A stretch of DNA of 64,000 nt from Ryuthela nishihirai (GCA_038380435.1 JAWZYU010000019.1:25941801-26005800), one strand, 5' to 3'. Shown: positions 1-9,355, counted from the stretch's first letter. Notes: generated from the letters alone by a model not told the origin. Program-made: numbers and translations.

Positions 1-506
1 ACCCTACAAGCCCACAGAGCCAGAATTATGGAAGCTGGAAAATTTTAAAACAGTAATGCATCATAAGAATTTAGCTCAGAAATTAATTAAAACTTAAATA
101 ATAAGTATTGTTTCAATCCATTTAATAAACAAATATGCATTTTAAAAGTTTTTGTAAATGGTTATTTCAATATTACAAAATTATGAATGATTTTTATTAA
201 ACAAGAAAGTTTATTATTGAACATTCCAGCTTCTGCAGCTCTTTAAATACTGTAAGAATATTGATTCAAATTGGTATTTAAATTGATTTGATTATGATCT
301 TTATCTTCGTCGCATTTTTCCATTAGTATTTTAGAAGTTAAAGAGTTCCTAAATTAGACTCCATTGTATAGCATGGAAATTCTCTATTAGTTTGGTAGGG
401 TATTGTAACTACTAATTGGAATTTAAACAACCTCCTTTGATTATAATGACATGCTTTCGATCAGTGTTTAATAATTAAAATTAACATGTAGCATTCTACC
501 TGAGCA
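1..506. repeat. Old diverged copy of the local duplication block
   Basis: AT-rich sequence without a credible gene. The part around 220-430 resembles 16070-16330, 29560-29790 and 43010-43230: the same order of blocks is seen (a 'cttc..ctttaaatattg' stretch, a 'tatgatctt..ctta' stretch, then 'tattttcc.ttag'). It is therefore probably an outlying, older copy of the material that surrounds the tRNA-His genes. Similarity was judged by eye. Confidence 0.5.
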
Positions 507-674
507 GTCCCGTGGCCGAGTGGATAGCGAGCTTGAATGCTAGTCAAAGGGACATGAGTTCGAGACTGCCATATAAGGCATGGATGTTTGTGTTACCTAT
601 CTGTTGAGATCTCCTATTCCTCACAGCTCTTCTACTATGGTGTATAAATTAACAATCAGCTGCTTGAGCGGATA
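507..674 (+). mobile_element. SINE family B (tRNA-derived), diverged copy
   Basis: The head reads CCGTGGCCGAGTGGATAGC (box A-like) and later GAGTTCGAGACTGCC (box B-like). Next comes the family body 'aaggcatggatgtttgtg...ctgttgag...cttctactatgg.gtataaa' and the diagnostic 3' end 'agctgcttgag'. The same order recurs at 46322, 48803 and 62991 on this strand and at 53598 on the other. It is non-coding and clearly decayed relative to the 62991 copy. Confidence 0.75.
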
Positions 675-1558
675 TTCATTCAGCCATTGGTTAATTTTGT
701 GGATATTTTCTCTTTCTTTAATGAACCATCCGTGGTGTTTATAATAATGTTATTCAGGAACTGAATTCTCTGTTTCTACGAATTATTTCTAGTATGTTTT
801 AGTCCCAAACTTAAGACATTAAATACATTTAGTTCAAAATCACCTCTAGCAAAAACTGTTGCACCCATTTCGCGAAATTATCATTTTCTCACCGGAACAC
901 CGGAAGAAGTGTCTATGCACAAGGTTCTTCCTACTCTCCCTCCATCCCGAAATTAAATTTCTGTTTCTGACATTATGATTATTGACATGCATGATCGATA
1001 ATTTGATTTCCCCCCCAAAAAAATCACAGAAATCCTCTTTTAAAAATATTAAATTAAGTGTTTGAGTCTCTTATCCAAAGAGTCGTGCCCAGTTTCTGTT
1101 CAATTGAAGTTAGTTCCCGACAGGGTTTTTTTAGTAATTTGTTAAACCAATCGAAACAAATCAATCTCTGAGCGTCACTTTTTGCACATAATGGGATCAA
1201 TGCCAGGTTACAAGAATCCCAAGGGTTCAGAGAAGAATGGGAGAAGGAGATTCACTAGACAGCTGTTAGATGGAAAGCCTGCCGTCAAGATCATCACAAT
1301 AATCTGAAGTATTAGGGGGCTGTAAGAGGCTGTCCCAAAATCCAGACTTTAGTTTTGCTATTGAACTCAAGTGTTTATAAGCATCATCGATAAGAGAAAG
1401 CTTTGAAGTTCTATCATTCGCTACTTTCCTGTGGAAAAGGAAAAACTTTGAACTTTAAAAAAACAATTCACTCTTCAGTGAAGGTAAAAAGATAAAAAAA
1501 ATTTGAAGTTTAAAAAAACAATTCACTCTTCAGTGTAAAAAGATTAAAAAAAATGAAC
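675..1558. other. Intergenic, no feature recognised
   Basis: AT-rich sequence with short homopolymers. A SINE A-like fragment is possible at 1165-1300 ('ctctgagcgtcactttttgcacataatggg...gttcagagaagaatgggagaaggagattcactagacagctgttag'), which follows the minus-strand SINE A 3' end and middle. No open frame or RNA gene is credible here. Confidence 0.5.
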
Positions 1559-1630
1559 TGCCGTGACCAGGATTCGAACCTGGGTTATTGCGGCCACAAC
1601 GCATTGTACTAACCACTATACGATCACGTT
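1559..1630 (-). tRNA. tRNA-His(GTG)-like, acceptor stem damaged
   Basis: 72 nt with anticodon GTG and intact D and T arms. The 5' end reads AACGTGA instead of GCCGTGA, so the first two acceptor pairs with TCACGGC are lost, and base 27 is A opposite A43. A T8 run follows the 3' end, as expected for a Pol III terminator. With two broken terminal pairs it is probably a pseudogene. The upstream islands shared with other copies are present at 1660-1796. Confidence 0.7.
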
Positions 1631-1781
1631 TAGCTGTTCAACTTATTCATAATACCTATTTTGGCAGTTTCTGAGTAAAACAAATCTTTGGCTTAAGGAA
1701 AACCAGCAGAACAAGATTGTTTTCGGTTGAACAACACGAGCAGTAGAGGACAAGAGTCACTTTGCATAATTTCTGTTCTAA

Positions 1782-1796
1782 ACACCAGGTAGCAGC
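1782..1796 (-). promoter_or_regulatory. CTCF-like motif upstream of tRNA-His 1559
   Basis: ACACCAGGTAGCAGC on the plus strand matches the published animal CTCF core (CCASYAGRKGGCRS) at about 12 of 14 positions. It lies about 152 bp upstream of the tRNA, slightly farther than the usual 137-139 bp. Occupancy is inferred, not shown. Confidence 0.35.
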
Positions 1797-1866
1797 ACCA
1801 ACTGTTCTCGTTCGATCGAGAACGAACTGATACCTACATTTCGAAATGAAAATCCATTAGAATATT

Positions 1867-2249
1867 AGGGGCGGGGGTGGCTCAGTCGGTGGCACTCCAG
1901 GCTCGTAAATTGCAGTTCCCAGGTTCGAGTCCCACCTGGGTCAGCGTTGATATTTATCTTTCCGCCCTGCCATTGGTCAATAGGTGGTACCTTGGTAAAA
2001 GCCCCCTGTCCGTCAGATGGGACGTTAAGCCGTAGCCCCGTGTGCGGGAGAGCCACACCCTGTGTATGTTGAAGGACACGATGGATGGCCTCGAAGGGAA
2101 TCAACCATCAATCTCCTAACAGCTGTCCAGTGGGTCTCCTCGCCCTCGGGTCCTTGTGACCTACCACTACGTGTAAAAGTGTCCTGGCCATTTATGCCAG
2201 GACACTTTTGTGCGTAGAAAAGTACCGCTCAGGGGTAACCCAATCAAAA
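1867..2249 (+). mobile_element. SINE family A with 11-bp target-site duplication
   Basis: A tRNA-derived head (GGTGGCTCAGTCGGTGGC, then GGTTCGAGTCCC as B box) is followed by the conserved body 'gatgggacgttaagccgtag' and the 3' end 'gccgctcag.ggtaa'. The head looks most like tRNA-Met, with CGT in place of CAT at the anticodon. Direct repeats ATTAGAATATT lie at 1856-1866 and 2250-2260 and define both ends. Near the 3' end a palindrome replaces the usual sequence (2167-2217). The family body resembles the conserved central domain of MetaSINE-type elements; that assignment needs an alignment. Confidence 0.9.
2167..2217. repeat. Palindrome within a SINE A copy
   Basis: Arms of about 22 bp, CTACGTGTAAAAGTGTCC-TGGC and GCCA-GGACACTTTTGTGCGTAG, surround a 7-bp loop. 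Other SINE A copies have only a single 'gacctggccatttagccc..gtgcaaaaaagtgcc' here. One arm therefore looks copied and inverted. Confidence 0.8.
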
Positions 2250-2299
2250 ATTAGAATATTTAATCATCAGTTTTAATAGTTCCTAATATGTTCATTATT

Positions 2300-2337
2300 T
2301 AAAATATTTCGTTCTTTGATAAAAGAACGAAATATTC
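2300..2337. repeat. Short AT-rich hairpin
   Basis: AATATTTCGTTCTT at 2302-2315 and its perfect complement AAGAACGAAATATT at 2322-2335 surround a 6-bp loop. The surrounding 2261-2690 holds nothing else recognisable. It may be the core of a small foldback element. Confidence 0.6.
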
Positions 2338-2689
2338 GAAATTTTGTTTTGTGATAAAAGACGAACTTCAGAAAATTTTGGAATGAAGAAATTTTCAGTG
2401 AATAAATTTGTAAAGTATATGATGTATTGTCATTTCTTTCTGCAGACATATGTACGTCTTATAATAAGTTATACGAGTGCAAATATTTCTGAAACAATTC
2501 TGTATCAGCAAAGAACACCAATATGGATAAGAATTTTTAATACATTCGTACAACTTCTACCAAATTTTCTCTTCGGATAACAACTTCCAATTTCAATTCC
2601 TAAGGAGTGCCAACCGTGGACATCTTATCCGAAAAATGACTATAAGTGGCTAATACTACACTAACATTGCTTTGCCCAAAATGGTTAAG

Positions 2690-3010
2690 GAGATGAAGGA
2701 GCAGCGTCAGAAAACCAGGGGGTATCAAGGGTCCTCTTTCTTCACGACAAAGTCAGTACTCAGAAAACCTAGCAAATTACGGCCTTTCTAGAGCAGGAAG
2801 AAATCAAATTGCTGCCTCACCTGCATATTCTCCCGATCTTGCACCATCCGATTTTTGTTTTTTTCTAAAACTTAAAAAAATTTAAAGATCTCTCTTCCTA
2901 TCTTCCTATAGGGCTCTAAAAGTAGAAAATAAACTTAAAGCAAATTGATGGTGCAATCGGTCGCTGAGTTGGTATTCGCTTCGAAGGAAGACTTTTATCC
3001 TGTTGACTTT
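2690..3010 (+). pseudogene. Mariner-like transposase C-terminal relic
   Basis: Conceptual translation gives an FLHDKVSTQKT-like stretch, then FLEQEEIKLLPH, and after a frameshift YSPDLAPSDFCFFLKLKK. This order is characteristic of mariner transposases, where HDNA carries the second and SPDLAPxDFFLF the third catalytic aspartate. The third aspartate region is readable. The second has HDKV for HDNA. At least one frameshift and several stops show it is dead. No terminal repeats were found around it. Confidence 0.75.
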
Positions 3011-3680
3011 AAATAGTTGTGAAATACTCAGTGAAATCAAAAGAGGCGCTGTGAATTTCCTTCTTCTATAATAAACCTATATTTCGACCAAACCGAGATC
3101 TAGGAAAAAGTAAGGGGATAAGGCAACTGACTTAAATGAGCTGGAAAAAAGTATAAAAAGAGACAAATTTCGTCTGCAGTCAGGGACGAACTGGCACTTT
3201 TTTTTTCAGGAACGCAGCTGTAGCAGGGGGGGGGGGGGGGCTGCGTTAAAAATTTCGATTTCTTTTTCAAGATTTCAATATTTATTCCTCTGAGACTTCG
3301 CAAATAGGTATTTCTCAGTTCTGTGGAATTTCTGTCAAATTATCTGAAGTACTGACTTTCGTTTTAGTCGGGCATGTCCTTGTATGAGAAGACTTCCAAA
3401 AGTAGTATTAGCTTCTAGTATTCTCTGTCCTATGTGTTAAAAAATACAGATTAGTGCAGAATATGATCTATAACGTCTTGTTGTTGAAGCAAAACTCAAC
3501 CACGGGTAAAATAAAGTATATAGGGAGTGCATGAACAACCCATCCCAAATAGAGACCTTATCTAAAATACTCTCTAGTATGAAACTTACATTTTAAAAAT
3601 ACGATTAATACCTTTTTTTTTTATAAACTGTTAATTCAGGCATACAATATTCGGAAGGTATTAAAGGGAGATATCAGATA
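3011..3680. other. Intergenic, G-tract
   Basis: No gene. There is a run of about 13 G at 3227-3240 and otherwise AT-rich sequence. Around 3500-3600 ('gggagtgcatgaacaacccatccc...actctctagtatgaaactta') it resembles the inverse of 14830-14950. Confidence 0.5.
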
Positions 3681-3757
3681 CACTGCTCACAAAAATTAGG
3701 AGATATTTCTTCGTTTCATATTCATTTTGAAACATCCCCTAATTTTTGTGAACAGTA
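3681..3757. mobile_element. 77-bp Tc1/mariner-type foldback MITE
   Basis: Inverted termini CACTGCTCACAAAAATTAGG and the complement of CCTAATTTTTGTGAACAGTA form nearly the whole element. A TA dinucleotide lies outside each end (3679-3680, 3758-3759), as expected for Tc1/mariner target duplication. It has no coding capacity. Confidence 0.75.
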
Positions 3758-3957
3758 TATTTGGACGTTTGTTATGCCACAGATTCAGGTGCTGCTAAAC
3801 ATTAAGAAATTAAAATATTTTAATCTGTAGAATAATCATTTCATCAAATCCTGGCTCATTTTGTCAAAGTGGAAAGAATTTGATATGAAAAATAAAATTT
3901 TAAATTCATTATTTAATAAAGAACAATAATTAACTTGAAAAATGAATAAAAATGAAC

Positions 3958-4029
3958 TGCCGTGACCAGGATTCGAACCTGGGTTATTGCGGCCACAACG
4001 CAATGTACTAACCACTATACGATCACGGC
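3958..4029 (-). tRNA. tRNA-His(GTG)
   Basis: A 72-nt cloverleaf with acceptor GCCGTGA/TCACGGC, D arm GTAT..GTAC, anticodon stem TTGCG/CGCAA with loop TTGTGGC (GTG), T arm CCAGG-TTCGAAT-CCTGG and discriminator A. It is identical to the majority sequence in the window and is followed by T5. The upstream motif at 4166-4180 sits 137 bp away. The upstream 1 kb is an inverted copy of 24480-25436. It should be functional by structure. Confidence 0.96.
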
Positions 4030-5021
4030 TAGGCTGCTCATCTGACTCCTGATTCTTATTTAGGCACTTTCCAAGTAAAATAGATCTTCGAATTAAGAAA
4101 AACCAGGGAAACAAGATACTCTTCGGTTCAGTAAATCGAAGTAGGGTCCTTATTTTCAATTCTATGCACCAGATGGCAGCATCATATGATTGAAGCTGTT
4201 CATTGGTCGAATTGTCGAATAACACTGAATATGCACATTATTACAAAAATACTTCTGTAAGAAAAACTATACAGAACAGCAATTTTGTTTAAGAAATTGC
4301 TGCATCGACCACAAATGAAATGATAATATTCTGTTAGGATAGTATATTTCTACTAATTTCATATTTTGCACTCAAAATATATCTTTGAGAATTTGGTTCT
4401 CTAATGTCTATCTTTGAGACGTTTATGATCCAGTTGCTGTAATAAGCCTTAAGTCTGTAGGGTGCCATTTTAGAGACTTATGAAGGATTTTGTGTTCCCA
4501 ATGTGTGATTCTTTGCTGAAGTGAATCGAGTAGTAATTAGTAAACGAGATCCTAATAAAATAAGATGAAGAAAATGGCTACTAATCCCTTTAGGAATGCA
4601 AAATGGCTGCCTGTTCAATGAAAAAAAAAGAAACATTCGTCGGTCATCTGCATGGGGCCACTTTCCTCGTGGTCATCTCCTTATAACCGCCATTGTAATG
4701 ATCATCAAAATCATTTACAAAAGATCGAGTTCTTATTTTACTCTGATAGTATTCCCTTTTTTCTTTAGATTTGAGTGTTTAAGAGTCCGTTACTAAAAAA
4801 AAACAATCCGTCAATGAAATGAACCATTACTAGTCATCATACATCATCAATCATAGATTCATTTATACATGTCATTACAAAGTCGTGGGTTCGGATCCAT
4901 TTGGCTCAAAACAATTTTTCCTCTCTATCGGAAATTATTGATCACTTTGATTTGAGGCACTGCGCATGAAGTTGACTTTAATTATTTTCCCCGTTTCGAC
5001 TTGGCTATCAATAATCACGGC
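4030..5021 (-). repeat. Inverted older copy of the 24.5-25.4 kb block
   Basis: Read on the minus strand, blocks at 4320-4900 match 24690-25230 and 37870-38375 in order: the 'gttaggatagtatatttctac' end, 'tctttgagacg', 'cttaagtctgtagggtgcc' and 'gaagaaaatggctactaatcc'. A second tRNA-His relic, the 5' octamer ATCACGGC at 5014-5021, closes the block and is followed by the upstream flank at 5030-5175 without a tRNA body. Confidence 0.75.
4166..4180 (-). promoter_or_regulatory. CTCF-like motif upstream of tRNA-His 3958
   Basis: GCACCAGATGGCAGC on the plus strand fits 13 of 14 positions of CCASYAGRKGGCRS. The distance to the tRNA 5' end is 137 bp. Confidence 0.4.
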
Positions 5022-5158
5022 AACAGTTCCTGTAATTTTAGTTGATTATCTGGATACTTTCGGAGTAAAAGGCTTCTTTTAGATTTAGAAAAACCAGCAG
5101 AACTGCAAAATTTTCAGTTGAATAAATCGGAAACAAACGATACTTAATTCCAATTCTG

Positions 5159-5174
5159 TGCATCAGATGGCATC
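5159..5174 (-). promoter_or_regulatory. Orphan CTCF-like motif (tRNA lost)
   Basis: TGCATCAGATGGCATC lies 137 bp from the surviving tRNA-His 5' octamer at 5014-5021. Both motif and spacing are kept although the tRNA body is gone. Confidence 0.35.
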
Positions 5175-5231
5175 ATGATACGATTATTATTCTAGTACTA
5201 AATTGGCCCTATAACACAATCTGAAGTTATT

Positions 5232-6248
5232 TTGACTATTTCTAAACTTAAACTTCATAAATCCCCAGAAGTAGATAAAATTACTACGGAAATGCTTAGA
5301 GCTGGGAATGTTTCGGTTACCATTTGGATGATTGAAATTTTCAATATCTTTTATGATAAAGGTATGGTTCCTAAAGATTTTACCAGAGCTATTATTATCC
5401 CTATTTTCAAAAAAGGTGATCGCAGTTCTTGTGATAACTATAGCGGTATCAGCCTACTCTCTGTTCCAGGTAAAGTTCTTTCCATGATTGTGCTTAATAG
5501 AATTAAGAATCTGGTTGACAGTCAATTGCGTGATGAGCAATGTGGATTCAGAAGTGGTAGGGGATGTGTGGATCAGATATTTTCACTTAGGCAGATTCTT
5601 GAGAAATGTTTAGAGTTTCAGAAACCTTTGGTTGCTAGCTTTGTTGATTTCAAAAAGGCTTTCGACTCTGTTGATCGTCATAATTTGTGGTTGATTGTGA
5701 GATCATATGGTATACCAGACAAGTTAATTAACATAATGAAAGTTCTCTATAATAACACTGAGTCGTGTGTGAGAGTTGGTAAGGCTTGTAGCAATTGGTT
5801 TAGCATTACTTCTGGTGTTCGACAAGGGTGCATTTTGTCTCCTTTTCTCTTTAGCTTAGTTATTGATTATGTTATGCGAAATTCACTTCAAGGGAAAAAT
5901 TTTGGCCTTAAATGGACTGGAGATACGAAAATTTCCGATTTAGATTATGCTGATGATTTAGCCCTTTTGGCAAATGATGTTGATGAAATGAACTCTTTCA
6001 TTCGAGCTGTTGATGAGACTGGTAGTAGAGTAGGTTTGATAATAAACAGAGAGAAAACTAAAGTGATGAAAATTGGTCAGGCAGGCTGTGATTCAGTTAA
6101 TCTGAAGGGTTGCAATCTTGAGCAGGTGTCACAGTTTAATTTTCTTGGGAGCTATGTAACAGATAATGGTGATGTGCGGCATGAGAGTTTGAAGCCGGGA
6201 CTTTTAAGAATCTATGGAGCGTGTGGAGAAATAGGCGTATACACCTAA
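5232..6248 (+). pseudogene. LINE reverse transcriptase, truncated
   Basis: 338 residues in frame, with no true start: the first codon is TTG inside the truncated gene. Reverse transcriptase motifs are in order: SLLSVPGKVL (75-83), GFRSGRGCVDQIF (105-117), motif A VDFKKAFDSV (138-147), motif B SGVRQGCILSPFLF (194-207), and the catalytic YADD (239-242) in DLDYADDLALL. A thumb region FNFLGSYVTDNG follows. The catalytic aspartates are present, so the enzyme core is well kept, but the endonuclease domain is absent and the frame shifts near 6230-6280. The closest clade is RTE by motif style; this was not tested by alignment. Confidence 0.9.
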
Positions 6249-6274
6249 AGACTTAAACTAGACTGTATAATAGT

Positions 6275-6655
6275 TTGGTTCTTTCTAGGGTTAGTTATGG
6301 TAGTGAAACCTGGACGCTGTATAAACAAGATAACAGGAAACTAGATGCTTTTGATTCTAAATGCTTACGCAGTATCTTGGGTATTAGGTGGTTTAACTTT
6401 GTAACTAATGATGAGGTTAGGCAAAGGAGTCTGCAACCTCCTTTAAGCAGCATAATGTGCAGAGAGAGATTCCGTTGGTTTGGCCATGTTGCCCGTATGA
6501 ATAATTATAGATTTTCGAATAGGGTTATGACCAGGGCAGGCAATGTCAAACAGGACCTTGTTAGAATTGGTGTGCAGTGGCCAGATGCAGTAGATGTAGC
6601 TCAGGATAGACTTGCTTGGAGAACTAAATTGTACGGTCTGGTTGGACCTCCATAG
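6275..6655 (+). pseudogene. LINE ORF C-terminal part after frameshift
   Basis: 126 residues continue the same LINE protein in another frame. The stretch SYGSETWTLYKQDNRKLDAF is the post-thumb region (compare YGAETWTL in RTE-like LINEs). RFRWFGHVARM and a final W-rich tail before the stop follow, as in complete elements. The junction with the reverse transcriptase frame at about 6230-6290 is a frameshift. The stop is 15 bp before the GAT microsatellite tail. Confidence 0.85.
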
Positions 6656-6696
6656 CCCATGGCTGTTTGAGGATGATGATGATGATGACTAAATTG

Positions 6697-6872
6697 CATT
6701 CGTTAATAATCAAATGAAGCAATTCAACACATTTCGGTAAAAAAAATCGAGTTTATTGCAGTCTTTAAAATGTATTCAGCTAGTATATTCAACATTCCTT
6801 TAGAATGAAAGAGGAATTTAGAAAAAACTGTTAGAAGAGCTCTGCTGTCGAATATTATTATAATAATATATA
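6697..6872 (-). repeat. tRNA-His unit flank between LINE and Gypsy
   Basis: On the minus strand this matches 28330-28530, 20250-20470 and 33430-33650 (blocks 'gaatgcaat', 'gcttcat', 'gactgcaataaactcg', 'gaatataatac'). The match resumes at 9361 after the Gypsy block, so the Gypsy sequence was inserted here, at a TA-rich spot. Confidence 0.65.
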
Positions 6873-7126
6873 ATTAATATTGTTAGCAATAGTAAAAGCA
6901 ATAGAACATTTTCATCATTATCTCTATGTCCAGATATTCCTTATATGCACTGATCATGCTGTACTTAGATGGTTACTAAACTTCAAAAACCCTGAAGGAC
7001 AAATCGCTAGGTGGATACAACGATTACAAGAATACGATTTCTCCATCGAGTATCGAAGTGGTAAAATGCAAAAGAATGCAGATGCCCTTTCCAGACGTCC
7101 ATGTATTGACAACTGTAAACATTGTT
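6873..7126 (+). mobile_element. Gypsy RNase H fragment, inverted arm
   Basis: The frame 6880-7173 encodes the Ty3/Gypsy RNase H segment (IEHFHHYLY, TDHAVLRWLL, RWIQRLQEYDFSIEYRSG, ADALSRRP). Nearly the same sequence is on the minus strand at 8990-9240. Both arms start at the same TA-rich junction (ATAATTAATATTGTTAGC). The reading frame ends at 7127, where it runs abruptly into the integrase end of the minus copy. Confidence 0.85.
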
Positions 7127-7183
7127 TTATTATCTTTCTATGTGAATTGTATAGCCAGACAAGATCTCCTTGATTGAAAAGAG

Positions 7184-7518
7184 TTACATTTGTTTCACTA
7201 TCGAATCTCGTTTGGTTCTCTCGCTTGCTAAGTTGATGTTTTGTGTGACGGAGTGATGGATGTCTTCTAGTCGTTGTTGTAATTCTTGTACGTATTGTGG
7301 TGTGGATACAGGCATCGTTTCGTATTGTGTTGTGGATACAGGTTCGTTTCGGGTCGGCCATATAAAATGACAAAAGGGAAACATAACTCTCTTCCAAACA
7401 GCATCATGGAAGGTGTTTGGTCCAGTTGTCTCATGCACTGCCGTTCTATATGCCAACAAAAGATGTGGTATATGGCGATCCCAGTCACGTTGATGGTCGT
7501 TTACAAACAATGCTAGAT
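7184..7518 (-). pseudogene. Gypsy integrase C-terminal region
   Basis: Continuation of the integrase beyond the MITE: HLALFVNDHQRDWDRHIP, HLLLAYRTAVHETTG, then a linker with duplicated STTQY/STPQY segments and a helical QELQQRLEDIHHSV stretch. A further frame shift leads to FNQGDLVWLYN at 7127-7185. The residues are typical of Gypsy integrase C-termini, but no intact frame remains. Confidence 0.8.
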
Positions 7519-7526
7519 GCTGTGTA

Positions 7527-8081
7527 CAGAGACATAGGAACGTGTTGGCATCGGGGCAGTTGCCAAGGGCGCCGGAATCACAGGCGGTGCTGAAGCGGCA
7601 CGAGCGGTTCCACGATATCTGAGGTTTATATGCAAAATAAAATCGAATGATTAGCCGCCCATAGTTCGTTGAATTTAATACGTATTGTTTATACCGTCGT
7701 ATCGTCAAGACAGCATATTATAAATTTTCGCTATTAACTACAAAAATATATATTTTTTTCCTTTTCTCGGCGGACAGTTAGTTCCCCTGCACCACGCATG
7801 CCATAAAACAGCTTTTGGGCGAAATTTTCAACTGTTCATATTACTTTTACAAATCATGCCGTTACAAAATAAAATTTTGTTATATATGTATCTTTTTGTT
7901 TGGACGGAAGTTCATAATTTGTACATTGCTTTGAAGTATTATGTTTATAAACCCCGGGATTATTTATTTGCAATTAATACATATAATATAAATAACAAGT
8001 GTAGTTTTTTTTATCAATAACCGAACAAGGGTGGACAATTACAAATTTGCCAAGGGCGCCAAAAGCTTAACTACGCCTCTG
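7527..8081. mobile_element. 555-bp hAT-like MITE inside Gypsy
   Basis: The plus-strand left end is CAGAGACATAG and the right end is the complement of CAGAGGCGTAG (9 of 11 matches). Flanking 8-bp repeats GCTGTGTA (7519-7526) and GCTGTGCA (8082-8089) differ at one base. An 8-bp duplication with CAGAG termini is the hAT signature. Deleting the insert and one repeat rejoins the integrase frame. Inner 14-bp direct repeats TTGCCAAGGGCGCC lie near both ends (about 7560 and 8047). It has no coding capacity. Confidence 0.8.
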
Positions 8082-8416
8082 GCTGTGCAATTGTCCTATT
8101 AAATTTCTCAACCAAACCATCTGACTGAGGGTGTAAGGGAGATGATAGTAAATAACTGTAGGGGAGTTGTTCTGGTTTTTTGAATGCGAAATTATTGACA
8201 GATGCCTTTAAACACATTGGATTCAAAATTCCGTCCTTGGTAAGAGTGGAGTTGTAAAGGTACTCCATACCTAATAATCAAGTTATTAACTATCATCTCT
8301 GCCACTGTTGTTGCTTCCTGGTCTTGGATGGGATAGGCCTCAGGCAACTTTGTGAAATAATTCATTTCCACTAATAAATATCGATTTCCATCATCAGTTC
8401 TAGGAAACGGACCCAT
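8071..8416 (-). pseudogene. Gypsy integrase core, inactivated
   Basis: Two overlapping frames (8192-8416 and 8071-8268) give the integrase core. MGPFPRTDDGNRYLLVEMNY follows the first catalytic Asp (IDVMGPF). YGVPLQLHSYQGRNFES has Tyr where the second catalytic Asp belongs. LHPQSDGLVEKFNRTIAQ contains the catalytic Glu. A frameshift lies near 8200-8260. The frame is cut at 8081 by the MITE and resumes at 7518 with HLALFVNDHQRDWDRHIP. Confidence 0.85.
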
Positions 8417-8557
8417 TACATCAATGGCTATTCTTTCAAAAGGGGCACCAACGTTATACGTCTGCAGCTTACCCCGACTCCTAGTCTTAGGGCCTTTCTT
8501 TGCTGCACAGGCTTCACATTGCCTACACCATCTTTTAAAGTCTGATCTACTTTTCAG

Positions 8558-9232
8558 CTAATGAAATCGCTCCCTGGCTTTGGCTAATGTCTTATTAACA
8601 CCGAAGTGTCCTCCAGTGGCACTATCATGTACATCTTTCATCACAAGTTCCACTCGGAAGCTAGGAAGGATTATCTGCCAACGGATCAGCCGTCCAGTGG
8701 GATTCTCCCATCTTCTGTATAGTACACCGTCCTTCACTTCTAAGGAGTCCCACTGTGCCCAATAACTTTTAGTAGTTGGACTATATCTCGAGATTTGCTC
8801 CCAATTAGGTCTTACATCAGATTTTTCAATCAATTCTATTATTGGTTTTATATCTTCATCATCTAGTTGGGCCTTTCTGATTTCAATTGGACTCCAGATG
8901 TTAGGGGTATCATTGTTTGTTTGTGTCGATACTATTTGTCTTATGGGAATTATCTCTTTAGTTCCAAATTTCAATTTTGCATTATAGCAATGTTTACAGT
9001 TGTCAATATATGGGCGTCTAGAAAGAGCATCTGCATTCTTATGCATTTTTCCACTTCGATGTTCGATGGAGAAATCGTATTCTTGTAACCGTTGTATCCA
9101 CCTAGCGATTTGTCCTTCAGGGTTTTTGAAGTTTAATAACCATCTAAGTGCAGCATGATCAGTGCTTATAAGGAATTTTTGGCCATAGAGATAATGATGA
9201 AAATGTTCTATTGCTTTTACTATTGCTAACAA
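8558..9232 (-). pseudogene. Gypsy pol: RNase H and integrase zinc domain
   Basis: 224 residues. RNase H-type region: AIVKAIEHFHHYLYGQKF, STDHAALRWLLNF, YDFSIEHRSGKMHKNADALSRRP (residues 3-72). After a linker, the first half of the H2C2 zinc-binding domain is HDSATGGHFGVNKTLAKARERFH. A TAG stop follows, and beyond it the partner CRQCEACAAKKG is still readable, so the stop is a recent lesion in an otherwise recognisable polyprotein. Confidence 0.88.
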
Positions 9233-9355
9233 TATTAATTATATATATAATATTATATATATATATAATATATATATATAATACATATATAATATATTAT
9301 ATATAAATAACAATATTATTTATATATATAATATATATAATATATTATATATATC
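9232..9355. repeat. (TA)n low-complexity tract
   Basis: About 120 bp of almost pure TA dinucleotides at the right edge of the Gypsy block. A shorter tract with the same junction lies at 6853-6877. Confidence 0.9.

Larger units (their letters stand above)
5206..6687 (+). mobile_element. 5'-truncated RTE-like LINE in a tRNA-His flank
   Basis: A non-LTR retrotransposon remnant. A reverse transcriptase frame (5232-6248) is followed by a C-terminal frame (6275-6655) and a GATGAT microsatellite 3' end at 6671-6687, typical of RTE elements. Target-site duplication ACTAAATTG lies at 5197-5205 and 6688-6696. Removing the insert restores a sequence like the complement of 28505-28535, which supports both ends. 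The 5' part (endonuclease) is missing. Confidence 0.88.
7127..9240 (-). mobile_element. Ty3/Gypsy retrotransposon fragment (RNase H-integrase), broken
   Basis: On the minus strand from 9240: RNase H, the H2C2 zinc-binding region of integrase, the integrase core, then the C-terminal GDLVWLYN motif ending at 7127. No gag, protease or LTR was found. It is disrupted by a W-to-stop change at 8558-8560, loss of one catalytic aspartate in the core (HSYQG for HSDQG), frameshifts, and a 555-bp hAT-like MITE at 7527-8081. The fragment lies in a TA-rich tract and inside an old copy of the tRNA-His block. Confidence 0.9.

Noticed and set aside
1867..1935. True tRNA genes in the SINE A and SINE B heads
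   Set aside because: Acceptor stems do not pair, the sequence continues into the SINE body, and copies carry target duplications.
3836..4225. 129-residue frame on the minus strand, and 82-residue frames at 25307 and 38474
   Set aside because: They run through tRNA-His genes and their conserved flanks; similarity among them only reflects the repeated tRNA block.
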